This document shows positions 1 through 5,706 of a stretch of DNA of 9,047 nucleotides, in pieces (position 1 is the stretch's first letter; every line of letters begins with the position of its first letter). The translations under genes and the position numbers were made by a program. Origin of the DNA: Phycisphaerae bacterium (GTDB lineage: Bacteria; Planctomycetota; Phycisphaerae; Tepidisphaerales; Tepidisphaeraceae). The notes beneath the pieces were generated by a model, which worked only from the letters and a program-made list of their open reading frames with translations, did no database searches and was not told where the DNA came from. Where the stretch lies: contig JACMJD010000330.1 in the NCBI GenBank assembly GCA_014380825.1, forward strand, positions 1 to 9,047, in the 5' to 3' direction.

Positions 1-1
1 G

Positions 2-520
2 TTCACGCCGCGGCGCGTGCATGCGGAAAACCAATTCAACTACGCCCCAATTCGCGAGATCGCATTTCTGTTCTTCGGCATCTTCATCACGATGCTGCCG
101 GCGATGAATTACCTCGCGCATCTGGGCGCCTCAGGGACCGCCATCCCGATACGAACGCCGGGACAGTTCTACTTCGCGTGCGGCGGGCTCAGCAGCGCGC
201 TGGACAATGCACCGACGTATCTGACATTCCTGAAAACGGAATTGGCCTCCCTCGACGCGCCCGCGGGCGCAACCGATCGCGCGCGGGTTGCGATGCTGCT
301 TGCCGACCCGGCCGGAAATCGCATTCTGGTCGCCATTTCGATGGGCGCGGTTCTGTTCGGCGCGGCCACGTACATCGGCAATGGCCCGAACTTCATGGTG
401 AAGAGCATTGCCGAACACGCGGGCGTTCCGGTGCCCAGCTTCTTCGGTTACGTGCTGAAGTTCACGCTTCCGATTTTGCTGCCGATCCTGATTCTGGTGT
501 GGTGGATTTTCCTGCGCTGA
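2..520 (+). CDS. Sodium:proton antiporter-like membrane protein, C-terminal part (5' end outside window)
   Basis: The reading frame is open to the left edge, so only the last 172 residues are visible and the true start lies upstream. The GTG at 17 is an internal Val codon, not a convincing start. The protein is an inner-membrane ion transporter, probably of the ion-transporter (IT) superfamily annotated as sodium:proton antiporter or citrate transporter-like. Visible evidence: an N-x-F-x-Y-x-P-I-R-E-I-A-F segment leading into a hydrophobic helix, a conserved polar stretch G-L-S-S-A-L-D-N-A-P-T-Y inside the membrane region, a second G-x-x-x-F-G-A-A-T-Y-I-G-N-G-P-N-F re-entrant-like motif, and a final hydrophobic helix ending W-W-I-F-L-R. 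The S-x-x-x-D-N-x-P motif matches the substrate/ion site region of NhaD/ArsB-like carriers from family knowledge. The ion or substrate cannot be read from the sequence. The last 59 bases overlap the convergent gene on the other strand. Confidence 0.8.
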   Translation, partial: FTPRRVHAENQFNYAPIREIAFLFFGIFITMLPAMNYLAHLGASGTAIPIRTPGQFYFACGGLSSALDNAPTYLTFLKTELASLDAPAGATDRARVAMLLADPAGNRILVAISMGAVLFGAATYIGNGPNFMVKSIAEHAGVPVPSFFGYVLKFTLPILLPILILVWWIFLR

Positions 521-935
521 TCCACCGAATGCCGCTCCACGCGGCCAGCAGAATCACGATCAGGTGGAAGAATTGCGGCGGCGATTTCGACCCGAAGAAA
601 TGCACGCCCGCCGAGATACAACTGAAGACGAACATTGCCACGGAGATGAGCGCGACAATGAAATCCGCGCTGACCTTTCGACGCGCCGCCAGCAGAACGA
701 AACCTTCGCTGAGCATGCCCGTCGCGGCGACGAACAGGATCCAGCCGCTCAGCACGATCTGCATGATCGTGATCCAGCGCGCTGACTCCGGCCCGCCAAG
801 TTGATGTCCGAAACATTTGAGACCGATGACGGGCAGGCAGAATACCAGCGATTGAGCGCAGCGATATTTATGTTCGCGGATCCGCTGGTCCAGCGGACGG
901 TTGAGAATCGATTCGACCAGCTCGTTTTCGATCAG
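462..935 (-). CDS. Small four-helix membrane protein resembling the P1B metal-ATPase membrane N-terminus; non-canonical start
   Basis: From the internal ATG at 764 the protein would be 100 residues. The same frame continues upstream with sensible coding sequence for 57 more codons, including a further hydrophobic helix, so I place the start at the CTG at 935. That gives 157 residues. The CTG overlaps the TGA of the upstream HMA-domain gene (CTGA), so translation may be coupled. The frame is closed by a stop at 1050-1052 and has no ATG, GTG or TTG between there and 764. Predicted helices are near residues 29-43, 54-73, 91-113 and 121-139, with a basic R-R-K between helices 2 and 3 and a hydrophilic tail. 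Order, spacing and flavour resemble the first four helices of a Cu/Zn P1B ATPase (inference). No phosphorylation (DKTG) or ATP-binding domain follows. It could act in metal handling with its HMA neighbour, or be a remnant. Confidence 0.6.
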   Translation of the reverse strand: MIENELVESILNRPLDQRIREHKYRCAQSLVFCLPVIGLKCFGHQLGGPESARWITIMQIVLSGWILFVAATGMLSEGFVLLAARRKVSADFIVALISVAMFVFSCISAGVHFFGSKSPPQFFHLIVILLAAWSGIRWISAGKSTTPESGSAAKSEA

Positions 936-1231
936 TGAGTTGCCCGCCCGGTTTTGTCCGTGGCTTTGTCCCCCGCTTGGCCGCCGACTTGCCCGAGGTT
1001 GAAACCCGTCGCGCGATAGCCCGCGATATTGATCGAGTCCATCAGATCCTTAACGGATACCGAATCCCGGTCGAACAGCACCGACGCCTGCCCGGACGCG
1101 AAATCGACTTCGACTTCATGTACGCCTGCATGAGTCTTCAGCGCCTGCTGAATCTTCTGTTCGCATTTGTGGCAGTGCATCCCTTCGATTCGGATGACCG
1201 CAAACTGATCAGCGGCCACGTTGTCAGCCAT
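932..1231 (-). CDS. Heavy-metal-associated (HMA) domain protein, copper chaperone-like
   Basis: This is a 99-residue soluble protein. An HMA ferredoxin-like fold covers residues ~11-75, with the metal-binding loop G-M-H-C-H-K-C (Cys20 and Cys23) and the typical ending S-I-N-I-A-G-Y-R-A. Family members bind Cu(I) or another soft metal through the two cysteines and deliver it to a P-type ATPase. The His residues flanking the first Cys leave the metal uncertain. I chose the ATG at 1229-1231 over an upstream ATG at 1258 because a GGAGG ribosome-binding site (1239-1243) sits 7 nt before it. The tail after the fold (~24 residues, rich in Gly, Asp, Lys and Thr) looks like a linker and leads directly into the overlapping membrane-protein frame. 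A sigma70-like promoter lies at 1274-1302. HMA assignment is confident; the role as chaperone, free-standing or fused, is inferred. Confidence 0.88.
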   Translation of the reverse strand: MADNVAADQFAVIRIEGMHCHKCEQKIQQALKTHAGVHEVEVDFASGQASVLFDRDSVSVKDLMDSINIAGYRATGFNLGQVGGQAGDKATDKTGRATH

Positions 1232-1273
1232 GGAACTGCCTCCAGAAACCAGCGTCATGTATTGCTCCGTAAC

Positions 1274-1302
1274 ACTTTACGCTTCGCGCGGGCGAGTGAC
1301 AA
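1274..1302 (-). promoter_or_regulatory. Candidate sigma70-type promoter for the HMA/membrane-protein pair
   Basis: Read on the minus strand, TTGTCA (1297-1302) is followed by exactly 17 bases and then TAAAGT (1274-1279). These match the housekeeping consensus at 5 of 6 and 4 of 6 positions with ideal spacing. A transcript would start near 1267, giving a leader of about 36 nt before the HMA gene. I see no clear metal-regulator operator such as a CueR-type dyad around it. The call rests on sequence match and position alone. Confidence 0.4.
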
Positions 1303-1591
1303 TCAGAATCACATTGCGCGCGAAACTCAAACAACAGAACTGGCCCGCACAACATCGTGCCGGCTGACCCCCGTGATGTTGATGTTACGGGCCTCCCGGA
1401 TTTTGGTTCGGCGGCCGCGGCTGCCAATTTCCGCCGGTGCGTCTGCCAGCCGCCGTCACAATGACATTCGATCGACTGGTACCTCCTAGCCAGTCGGGGT
1501 TGTCTCAGGGCGAAATCCCGATTTCCGACCAGAAATCCACCGCCAAAAATTCTTTCGATTTTGTGCGCTGCGTTGCACGGCCATTGCTCTC
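1303..1591. other. Gene-free stretch upstream of the HMA gene
   Basis: I see no convincing protein-coding gene on either strand. Minus-strand frames crossing this stretch have scrambled, Arg/Gly/Cys-rich translations, no recognisable domain and no ribosome-binding site, and one of them runs straight through the plus-strand terminator at 1726-1763. Small local dyads occur around 1495-1530 (TCGGG against CCCGA). I cannot assign them a role. They could belong to a longer 5' part of the candidate RNA that follows. Confidence 0.5.
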
Positions 1592-1603
1592 TATATTCGC
1601 GTC

Positions 1604-1763
1604 CGTCAGGTGAATGAGAAGTGAAACGAGTGAGACAGAAGTCGTAATCACCTGACCTAAAAATTTGCCCGCGCATTCCGGCCCATCCACACCCGTGAAA
1701 CCCCGGGCCGGAACCCCATAGCCCGCCGCAGGCGCCTCTTACAGAGGCGCCTGCGGTTTTTTT
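1604..1763 (+). ncRNA. Candidate structured small RNA (~160 nt) with its own terminator
   Basis: Three consecutive perfect inverted repeats are arranged as a compact RNA. Stem I is GTCAGGTGA (1605-1613) with TCACCTGAC (1648-1656), closing a 34-nt loop that is almost entirely purine. Stem II is TTCCGGCCC (1676-1684) with GGGCCGGAA (1705-1713), with a 20-nt loop. Stem III is the intrinsic terminator at 1726-1763. A good -10-like hexamer TATATT lies at 1592-1597, which would start transcription at about 1604, where stem I begins. No good -35 box is visible. There is no plausible plus-strand protein gene that the terminator could serve. I do not recognise the RNA as tmRNA, RNase P, SRP or 6S RNA. 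It may be a trans-acting regulator using the exposed purine-rich loop (inference). Confidence 0.45.
1726..1763 (+). terminator. Strong intrinsic (Rho-independent) terminator
   Basis: A perfect 14-bp GC-rich stem (CCGCAGGCGCCTCT at 1726-1739 with its complement at 1743-1756) closes on a TAC loop and is followed at once by seven T residues (1757-1763). The T-run follows the stem only on the plus strand, so it ends a plus-strand transcript. The nearest annotated genes on either side of it are on the minus strand, so it points to an otherwise unannotated plus-strand transcript, probably the small RNA candidate at 1604. Confidence 0.9.
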
Positions 1764-2233
1764 ATGCGCTAACTGCGACATGTGTTCTACTCCTCTCGCT
1801 GCCGATCCTCGCCGCGCCCTCCGCGAACCCCCGGCCAGCAGTCGCAGCGCCTCCTGCAACCACTGCCCAACCCCCGCCGAGCACTGCATCCATTCCCGAT
1901 CGTCCGGAACGTCCGGCCACCGAACCTCCGGCCCGGCCAGCACTTGCCGTTGAGACGATTTCCGCCGATCGGGTGTTTTCGGGAATCTTCGGGAAAAGCT
2001 GATTTGAAGGTCAAAAACCGTTCGCCTCGACAATGCATCATGAGCCGACTTCATAGCACCCCTCCACTATTTCCCCCCTCGTTGCGCGCGGCGATGCTTC
2101 CCGGCGCAGCGCAATTTCGAAAACCCCGGCCATCGCTCGAAATCGTGACAATAAAATCCGATTTTTCATTTTCGCGCGTTGCGCGCCGGCGAGCTCAAAA
2201 GCGCAGCGCAAGGCCGCGGCCTGATCACCCCCG

Positions 2234-2247
2234 AAATCGATCGATTT
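2234..2247. repeat. 14-bp perfect palindrome AAATCGATCGATTT
   Basis: The 14 bases equal their own reverse complement and are AT-rich at both ends within GC-rich surroundings. This is the form of a dimeric regulator's operator. It lies 41 bp before the weak open frame at 2288 and far from any confident gene, so no target can be named. Confidence 0.4.
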
Positions 2248-2431
2248 TCCTGTCGCACCAACTCGCCTGCCGTACATTGATCCCTCAATGCCGCTGCAAC
2301 TGGACGAGCGCAACCTGCGAGACAATCTCGCCCGGCGGCATCTGAATTTCGCCCATGGCTTGGGGCGAGCCACAACTCAGTCGAGATTCCGAACGCCCAT
2401 GGCACAGCGGACGCGGCGTAGGCAGAAAAGA

Positions 2432-2447
2432 GGTCACCTGGTCACCT
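2432..2447 (+). repeat. Tandem direct repeat, two copies of GGTCACCT
   Basis: Two perfect 8-bp copies sit side by side (2432-2439 and 2440-2447) about 70 bp beyond the 3' end of the M50 peptidase gene. Role unknown; it may be slippage-generated sequence in a non-coding stretch. Confidence 0.6.
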
Positions 2448-2515
2448 TCCGTTTCGTTCCCGCGGCGAAGTGAACACCCGGATCGAAAAACTGCTGGCAG
2501 AATAATCCGCGCTGC

Positions 2516-3223
2516 TCAGGTCTTCCCGAACAACACCTGATTGAAACTGTGCTGCAAATAGCCGATCGCGATCTCGTCGAAGCCGAGCATCTTCAACGTG
2601 TTCTCCACACCATTGTGGAAATACTGGAACGCGCCGGGCACTTGCCAGAGGATCGCGAAGTAGATGAAGAAGATCACCGTGCCGGATTGGCCGATCTTGT
2701 CGCGTGTTTCGTCCGGCAGGAATTGTTCGGCCATCTGATATCCATCCAGCGGCGGGACGGGGACGAGGTTGAACAACACCGACAGCATTTGCAGCCACGC
2801 CATCGCGCCGAGGAAGAGGTGCAGATTCTCGTCGGTCATGCCGAGCGTCGGTTGGATCAATCCGATCTTCGGATGAAACGGCAAGGCGCACAGCAGGAAC
2901 AGCAGGAAGTTCATCGCCGGTCCCGCGGCCGACACTGCGACTTGCCACGCACGGGTGCGGATCAGATCTCTCCGGATGTACGTCACGCCGCCGGGCAGCG
3001 GCACGCCGCCGACGAGGAAGATCACGGCGGGGATCAGCAGGCTGAAGACGGGGTCGACGTATTGCAGCGGGTTGAGCGTCAGCCCGCCGCGCTCGCGGAT
3101 CGTGTAGTCGCCGCCGAAGTATGCGACGATGCCGTGGCCGAACTCGTGCAGCACGACCGACATGATCCAGCCGATGAACACGGCCCAGATCAGCGGATTG
3201 CCAAAATCGACGACGGCGAGCAT
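2516..3223 (-). CDS. Site-2 protease family (M50) intramembrane zinc metallopeptidase
   Basis: This is a 235-residue multi-spanning membrane protein with the two catalytic signatures of M50 peptidases. H-E-F-G-H at residues 26-30 lies in the first helix (two zinc-binding His and the catalytic Glu27). N-L-V-P-V-P-P-L-D-G lies at 152-161, with Asp160 as the third zinc ligand. Other hydrophobic segments are around 59-75, 95-114, 136-152 and 185-200, and a basic R-R-D-x-I-R-T-R lies in a connecting loop. Family members cut substrates inside the membrane, often anti-sigma factors or signal-peptide remnants. The substrate here is unknown. The frame could start as far upstream as 3334, but that extension translates the intergenic inverted repeat, so I use the ATG at 3221-3223. 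No Shine-Dalgarno is visible; instead a 6-bp hairpin abuts the start. It is divergent from the trpG-like gene. It lacks PDZ domains, so it is of the short S2P type. Confidence 0.93.
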   Translation of the reverse strand: MLAVVDFGNPLIWAVFIGWIMSVVLHEFGHGIVAYFGGDYTIRERGGLTLNPLQYVDPVFSLLIPAVIFLVGGVPLPGGVTYIRRDLIRTRAWQVAVSAAGPAMNFLLFLLCALPFHPKIGLIQPTLGMTDENLHLFLGAMAWLQMLSVLFNLVPVPPLDGYQMAEQFLPDETRDKIGQSGTVIFFIYFAILWQVPGAFQYFHNGVENTLKMLGFDEIAIGYLQHSFNQVLFGKT

Positions 3224-3225
3224 GG

Positions 3226-3240
3226 CCGCTAGAGTAGCGG
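3226..3240 (-). promoter_or_regulatory. Hairpin abutting the M50 peptidase start codon
   Basis: On the minus strand CCGCTA-CTC-TAGCGG forms a perfect 6-bp stem with a 3-nt loop and ends 2 nt before the ATG at 3223. It occupies the place where a Shine-Dalgarno sequence would be, and no such sequence is present. It may limit ribosome access, or the mRNA may be leaderless or start within it. Function is inferred from position only. Confidence 0.4.
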
Positions 3241-3255
3241 GCGGAGTAGGCAGAA

Positions 3256-3303
3256 GGCAGTATGGGGCAGGCAGAAAATCAACGCTGCCTACCGCATACT
3301 GCC
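3256..3303. repeat. Imperfect inverted repeat (19-bp arms) between divergent genes
   Basis: The arm at 3256-3274 (GGCAGTATGGGGCAGGCAG) matches the reverse complement of 3285-3303 at 17 of 19 positions, with a 10-bp centre. It lies in the 97-bp gap between the M50 gene and the amidotransferase gene and would be in the 5' leader of one or both. The GGCAG-rich style, and the neighbouring GTAGGCAGAA word (3246-3255, also at 2418-2427), suggest a dispersed genomic repeat unit. Wrongly extended starts of both flanking genes translate it into Y-C-L-L-P-T-like peptides, an artefact to avoid. Confidence 0.75.
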
Positions 3304-3320
3304 TACCGCCTAACCGGACT

Positions 3321-3893
3321 ATGCTCCTGCTCATCGATAACTACGACAGCTTCACCTACAACCTGGTGCAGCTCATCGGCACGGTTTCGCCGACGCTGGA
3401 GGTGCGCGTCGTTCGCAATGACAAGATCAGCGCGGACGAAGTCGAGCAGCTTCACCCGACGCACATCATCATCAGCCCCGGCCCCTGCACGCCAACCGAA
3501 GGCGGCGTGAGCAACGACATCATCCGCCGATTCGGTTCTAAGATTCCGACGCTGGGCGTATGCCTTGGCCATCAGTGCATTGGATTTGTCAGCGGTGCCA
3601 AGATCGTGCGGGCCGCGAAGTTGATGCACGGCAAGACGGACCAGATTCATCACGATGGCAAGACGATCTACGCCGGCATGCCCAACCCGTTCACCGCGAC
3701 GCGGTATCACAGCCTGATCATCGAGCGCGATTCGTTGAACACGAGCGATTTCGAAATCAGCGCCTGGACAAGCGATGACGAGATCATGGGCATCCGCCAC
3801 AAGACGTGGCCGCTGGAGGGCGTGCAGTATCACCCGGAGAGTTTCCTGACCGAGGGCGGGGAAAAGCTGATCTCGAACTTCCTCAGAAAGTGA
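3321..3893 (+). CDS. trpG: Anthranilate/aminodeoxychorismate synthase component II (glutamine amidotransferase)
   Basis: This 190-residue class I glutamine amidotransferase has the usual length for a free-standing TrpG/PabA subunit. It hydrolyses glutamine and passes ammonia to the chorismate-binding partner (TrpE or PabB) for tryptophan or folate synthesis in the cytoplasm. Visible motifs: D-N-Y-D-S-F-T-Y-N at 6-14, S-P-G-P-C-T-P (oxyanion region) at 52-58, G-V-C-L-G-H-Q with nucleophile Cys81, and H-P-E-S giving His171 and Glu173, so the catalytic triad is intact. The ATG at 3321 starts directly at the conserved N-terminus M-L-L-L-I-D-N-Y-D-S; the longer upstream frame only translates the intergenic repeat. 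No strong Shine-Dalgarno is visible. No trpE or pabB lies beside it, so which pathway it serves cannot be settled here, and it may serve both. The symbol could equally be pabA. Confidence 0.93.
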   Translation: MLLLIDNYDSFTYNLVQLIGTVSPTLEVRVVRNDKISADEVEQLHPTHIIISPGPCTPTEGGVSNDIIRRFGSKIPTLGVCLGHQCIGFVSGAKIVRAAKLMHGKTDQIHHDGKTIYAGMPNPFTATRYHSLIIERDSLNTSDFEISAWTSDDEIMGIRHKTWPLEGVQYHPESFLTEGGEKLISNFLRK

Positions 3894-3936
3894 CGTCACC
3901 TCGATTTTCTCGTGTTAGCGCGCGGCCGTGAGCTGC

Positions 3937-3994
3937 CTATCTCCTGATGGGTCGGTTGAACGAGTTGCGCCGCGCAGCGATCAAAGGAGATCGA
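3937..3994 (+). promoter_or_regulatory. Leader 1: anti-Shine-Dalgarno box, hairpin and RBS of the first exoprotein gene
   Basis: The box CTATCTCCTGATGGG starts 58 nt before the ATG. Its ATCTCCT (3939-3945) is perfectly complementary (7 bp) to AGGAGAT (3985-3991), which contains the gene's Shine-Dalgarno sequence. Between them lies a hairpin, GTTGCG-CCG-CGCAGC (3964-3978, one G-U pair). The same arrangement precedes the two downstream paralogues. The leader could hide the ribosome site until released. Alternatively, the box may be a shared promoter element and the pairing incidental. Confidence 0.5.
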
Positions 3995-5611
3995 ATGATG
4001 GCACAGGCCAAGCAATTGCATCGAAAGCTCGCGGCATCGGCGGGTTGGGGTGCGGCAATCGCCACCGTTACATCGTTGGGTGTCGCGCCGCCGGTCATCG
4101 CGGGGGATCGACATTGGAATGCCGCGACCGGTTTTTGGAGCCAAATCGCGAACTGGAACCCTGCCGCCGTGCCCGGGCCGGCGGATCATGCGATCATTGA
4201 CTACTTCGGCGCCGGATCGGCGGGGAACGCGCGCATCAACACCACGGCGATCGGCGCCGTCACCGCGGTTACGGTGCTCAACGGCGGCACGGTGACGATC
4301 TCTAATCAGGGCTCGCTGTTGTGCGGCACCGATTTCGTCCTCGGCACCGGCAGCACCCAGGGAACCTTGAACGTCCTGACGACGAATCCGAACTTGACCT
4401 TCCCCGGCGGGATTACGATTGTGACCGATCTGCGCTTAGGCGTATCCAGCGGCGTCGGACTGGTGACCCAGGACGCTGGCACCGTGACAGTTGGCCGGAA
4501 TCTGATCATCGGCGACTCGAACACCGCCGGCTCGATATTCACTGGCGTTGGCACATACAACCTTGCCGGCACCGGTGTGCTCAAGGTGCCGACGATCAAA
4601 GTCGCCACTTCGTCCACGACGGGCACGCTGAGTGTCAGCGGTTTCGCCAAGCTCAATACGGACAGCCTCACCATCCAAGCCGGCGCCACCGGACCCGCCG
4701 GACACCTGCGCCAGACCGGTGGGCAGGTGAACGTCGCCGGATATACAACCCTTCAAAGCAGTGCATTCAACAGCGGCAGCGCCACATACAACCTGAGTGG
4801 CGGAACGCTGACCACGAGCGGTTTTCAGATCAACGATCGCTGCGTGTTCAACTTCACCGGTGGATCAGCGTCGGTCACCACGCTTCGAATGGCCAATGGT
4901 CGCGTCTTCATGTCCAGCGGCGGCAACAAGTTTTTGCGCGTCTACGACCTGAACTTGTTCTATGAGAGCGTCATCGACGTCAACGACAATTCGATGATCA
5001 TGACGGATTACTTCCAGTTTCAGTCACAACTGCGCGGCGCGATCCGCCTCGGCTACAACAGCGGCGCCTGGAACGGCAAATTCATTGCCAGCACCACGGC
5101 GGCAAACAACCCGCAGCACAATACGGCGCTGGGCTACGCCGCCGTCTGGGACATCATGCCGCCGCCGACCAGCGGCGGTTATATGTTTCAGGGCCAGCCG
5201 GTCAATGGCAGTGACGTGATCGTGACTTACACCTACTACGGCGACACCGACCTGAACGGCATCGTCGACTTCGACGATTACAGTCGCATCGACTCCGGCT
5301 TCAACAACGGCGGCACCGACTGGTTCCACGGCGACTTCGACTACAACGGCATCGTTGACTTCGACGATTACTCGCTGATCGACTTGGCCTTCAATACCCA
5401 ATCGGGAACACTGCGTCGCGCGATGGCCTACCTTGACGGCAGCGATCGGAGCGATGTCGGCATGGATCGGCCGGCGGTTCAACTGGTTCAGCGGCACTTC
5501 CATCAATTCGGCGAAGCGTACTCGGCAAGCTTCTTGAATGCGGTGCCGGAACCTTCGGTAGGATTTCTCCTGTTTGCCACCCTCCTTTTCCGGCGCCGCC
5601 GGATTTCGTGA
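3995..5611 (+). CDS. Secreted beta-repeat protein with dockerin-like domain and PEP-CTERM anchor (paralogue 1)
   Basis: The protein has 538 residues from the ATG at 3995, which follows AAGGAG (3984-3989); a second ATG follows directly. A Sec signal peptide (basic K/H/R start, hydrophobic core, A-P-P-V-I-A then Gly37) gives cleavage near residue 36. The mature N-terminus carries W-N-x-x-x-x-x-W-x-x-x-x-N-W and P-x-x-A-D, shared with the next two genes. Residues ~60-330 are short Gly/Thr/Asn-rich strands of the N-G-G-T-V-T type, probably a beta-helix or beta-solenoid. Residues ~416-470 hold two calcium loops of dockerin type I form (D-T-D-L-N-G-I-V-D-F-D-D-Y and D-F-D-Y-N-G-I-V-D-F-D-D-Y). The end is V-P-E-P (517-520), a hydrophobic stretch and R-R-R-R, i.e. 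a PEP-CTERM sorting tail. Likely exported and then processed and anchored by an exosortase-type system, which is not in this window. No enzymatic domain is recognised; ligand and role are unknown. Confidence 0.92.
   Translation: MMAQAKQLHRKLAASAGWGAAIATVTSLGVAPPVIAGDRHWNAATGFWSQIANWNPAAVPGPADHAIIDYFGAGSAGNARINTTAIGAVTAVTVLNGGTVTISNQGSLLCGTDFVLGTGSTQGTLNVLTTNPNLTFPGGITIVTDLRLGVSSGVGLVTQDAGTVTVGRNLIIGDSNTAGSIFTGVGTYNLAGTGVLKVPTIKVATSSTTGTLSVSGFAKLNTDSLTIQAGATGPAGHLRQTGGQVNVAGYTTLQSSAFNSGSATYNLSGGTLTTSGFQINDRCVFNFTGGSASVTTLRMANGRVFMSSGGNKFLRVYDLNLFYESVIDVNDNSMIMTDYFQFQSQLRGAIRLGYNSGAWNGKFIASTTAANNPQHNTALGYAAVWDIMPPPTSGGYMFQGQPVNGSDVIVTYTYYGDTDLNGIVDFDDYSRIDSGFNNGGTDWFHGDFDYNGIVDFDDYSLIDLAFNTQSGTLRRAMAYLDGSDRSDVGMDRPAVQLVQRHFHQFGEAYSASFLNAVPEPSVGFLLFATLLFRRRRIS
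5255..5371 (+). repeat. Internal duplication encoding the paired dockerin loops of paralogue 1
   Basis: The 27 bp at 5255-5281 and 5345-5371 are identical except for one silent base, in register and 90 bp (30 codons) apart. They encode N-G-I-V-D-F-D-D-Y twice. This is the two-fold repeat of a dockerin-like calcium-binding domain. The near identity at DNA level contrasts with the larger silent divergence from the same domain in paralogue 2. Confidence 0.9.
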
Positions 5612-5642
5612 CCAGGCGCGCTGGGCGCGAGGCCATCGCTCA

Positions 5643-5706
5643 CTATCTCTTGAGGGACGGGTGCGCCATTTCATTGGCTCGCGCACGTCCGAAGGAGCGA
5701 TCGCCG
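5643..5706 (+). promoter_or_regulatory. Leader 2: box, hairpin and RBS of the second exoprotein gene
   Basis: The box CTATCTCTTGAGGG starts 64 nt before the ATG at 5707. CTCTT (5647-5651) can pair with AGGAG (5693-5697) using one G-U pair, and AT (5645-5646) with AT (5700-5701) across a 2-nt bulge. An internal hairpin GTGCGC/GCGCAC (5661-5666 with 5681-5686) has a sequence unlike that of leader 1 but the same position. The AAGGAG ribosome site is at 5692-5697. Pairing is weaker than in leaders 1 and 3. Confidence 0.4.

Larger units (their letters stand above)
1764..2515. other. Gene-free intergenic stretch (~750 bp)
   Basis: No convincing gene on either strand. All frames over 60 codons give Arg/Pro/Ser/Cys-rich translations without domains, membrane helices or ribosome-binding sites. 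The least bad is a plus-strand frame at 2288-2473 (61 residues, starting M-P-L-Q-L-D-E-R-N-L). Its first ~25 codons have codon-like third-position bias and it then degrades into basic, low-quality sequence. It may be a gene remnant. The stretch also contains a 14-bp palindrome (2234-2247), a tandem 8-bp repeat (2432-2447) and a GTAGGCAGAA word (2418-2427) repeated on the other side of the M50 gene. Confidence 0.5.

Noticed and set aside
1505..1690. Minus-strand frame of 61 codons opposite the small RNA candidate
   Set aside because: No ribosome-binding site or domain, and it overlaps the perfect stem-loops, which explain the sequence better.
1224..2054. Long minus-strand open frame (276 codons) over the intergenic region
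   Set aside because: Translation is scrambled and Arg/Gly/Cys-rich with no domain, its 3' end overlaps the start of the HMA gene, and it crosses the strong plus-strand terminator.
2288..2473. Plus-strand open frame of 61 codons
   Set aside because: Only the first ~25 codons look coding-like; there is no ribosome-binding site, no domain and a degenerate C-terminus. Kept only as a possible remnant in the intergenic description.
3129..3320. Longer N-terminus for the TrpG-like protein
   Set aside because: The extension overlaps the divergent M50 gene and translates the repeat; the conserved N-terminus begins exactly at the ATG at 3321.
3224..3334. Longer N-terminus for the M50 peptidase
   Set aside because: The extra 37 residues translate the intergenic inverted repeat; the family-like sequence starts at the ATG at 3223.
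5608..5706. GTG at 5608 overlapping the stop of paralogue 1 (GTGA) as a coupled start for paralogue 2
   Set aside because: The signal peptide and AAGGAG site place the start at 5707, and the intervening sequence matches the shared non-coding leader of the other two genes.
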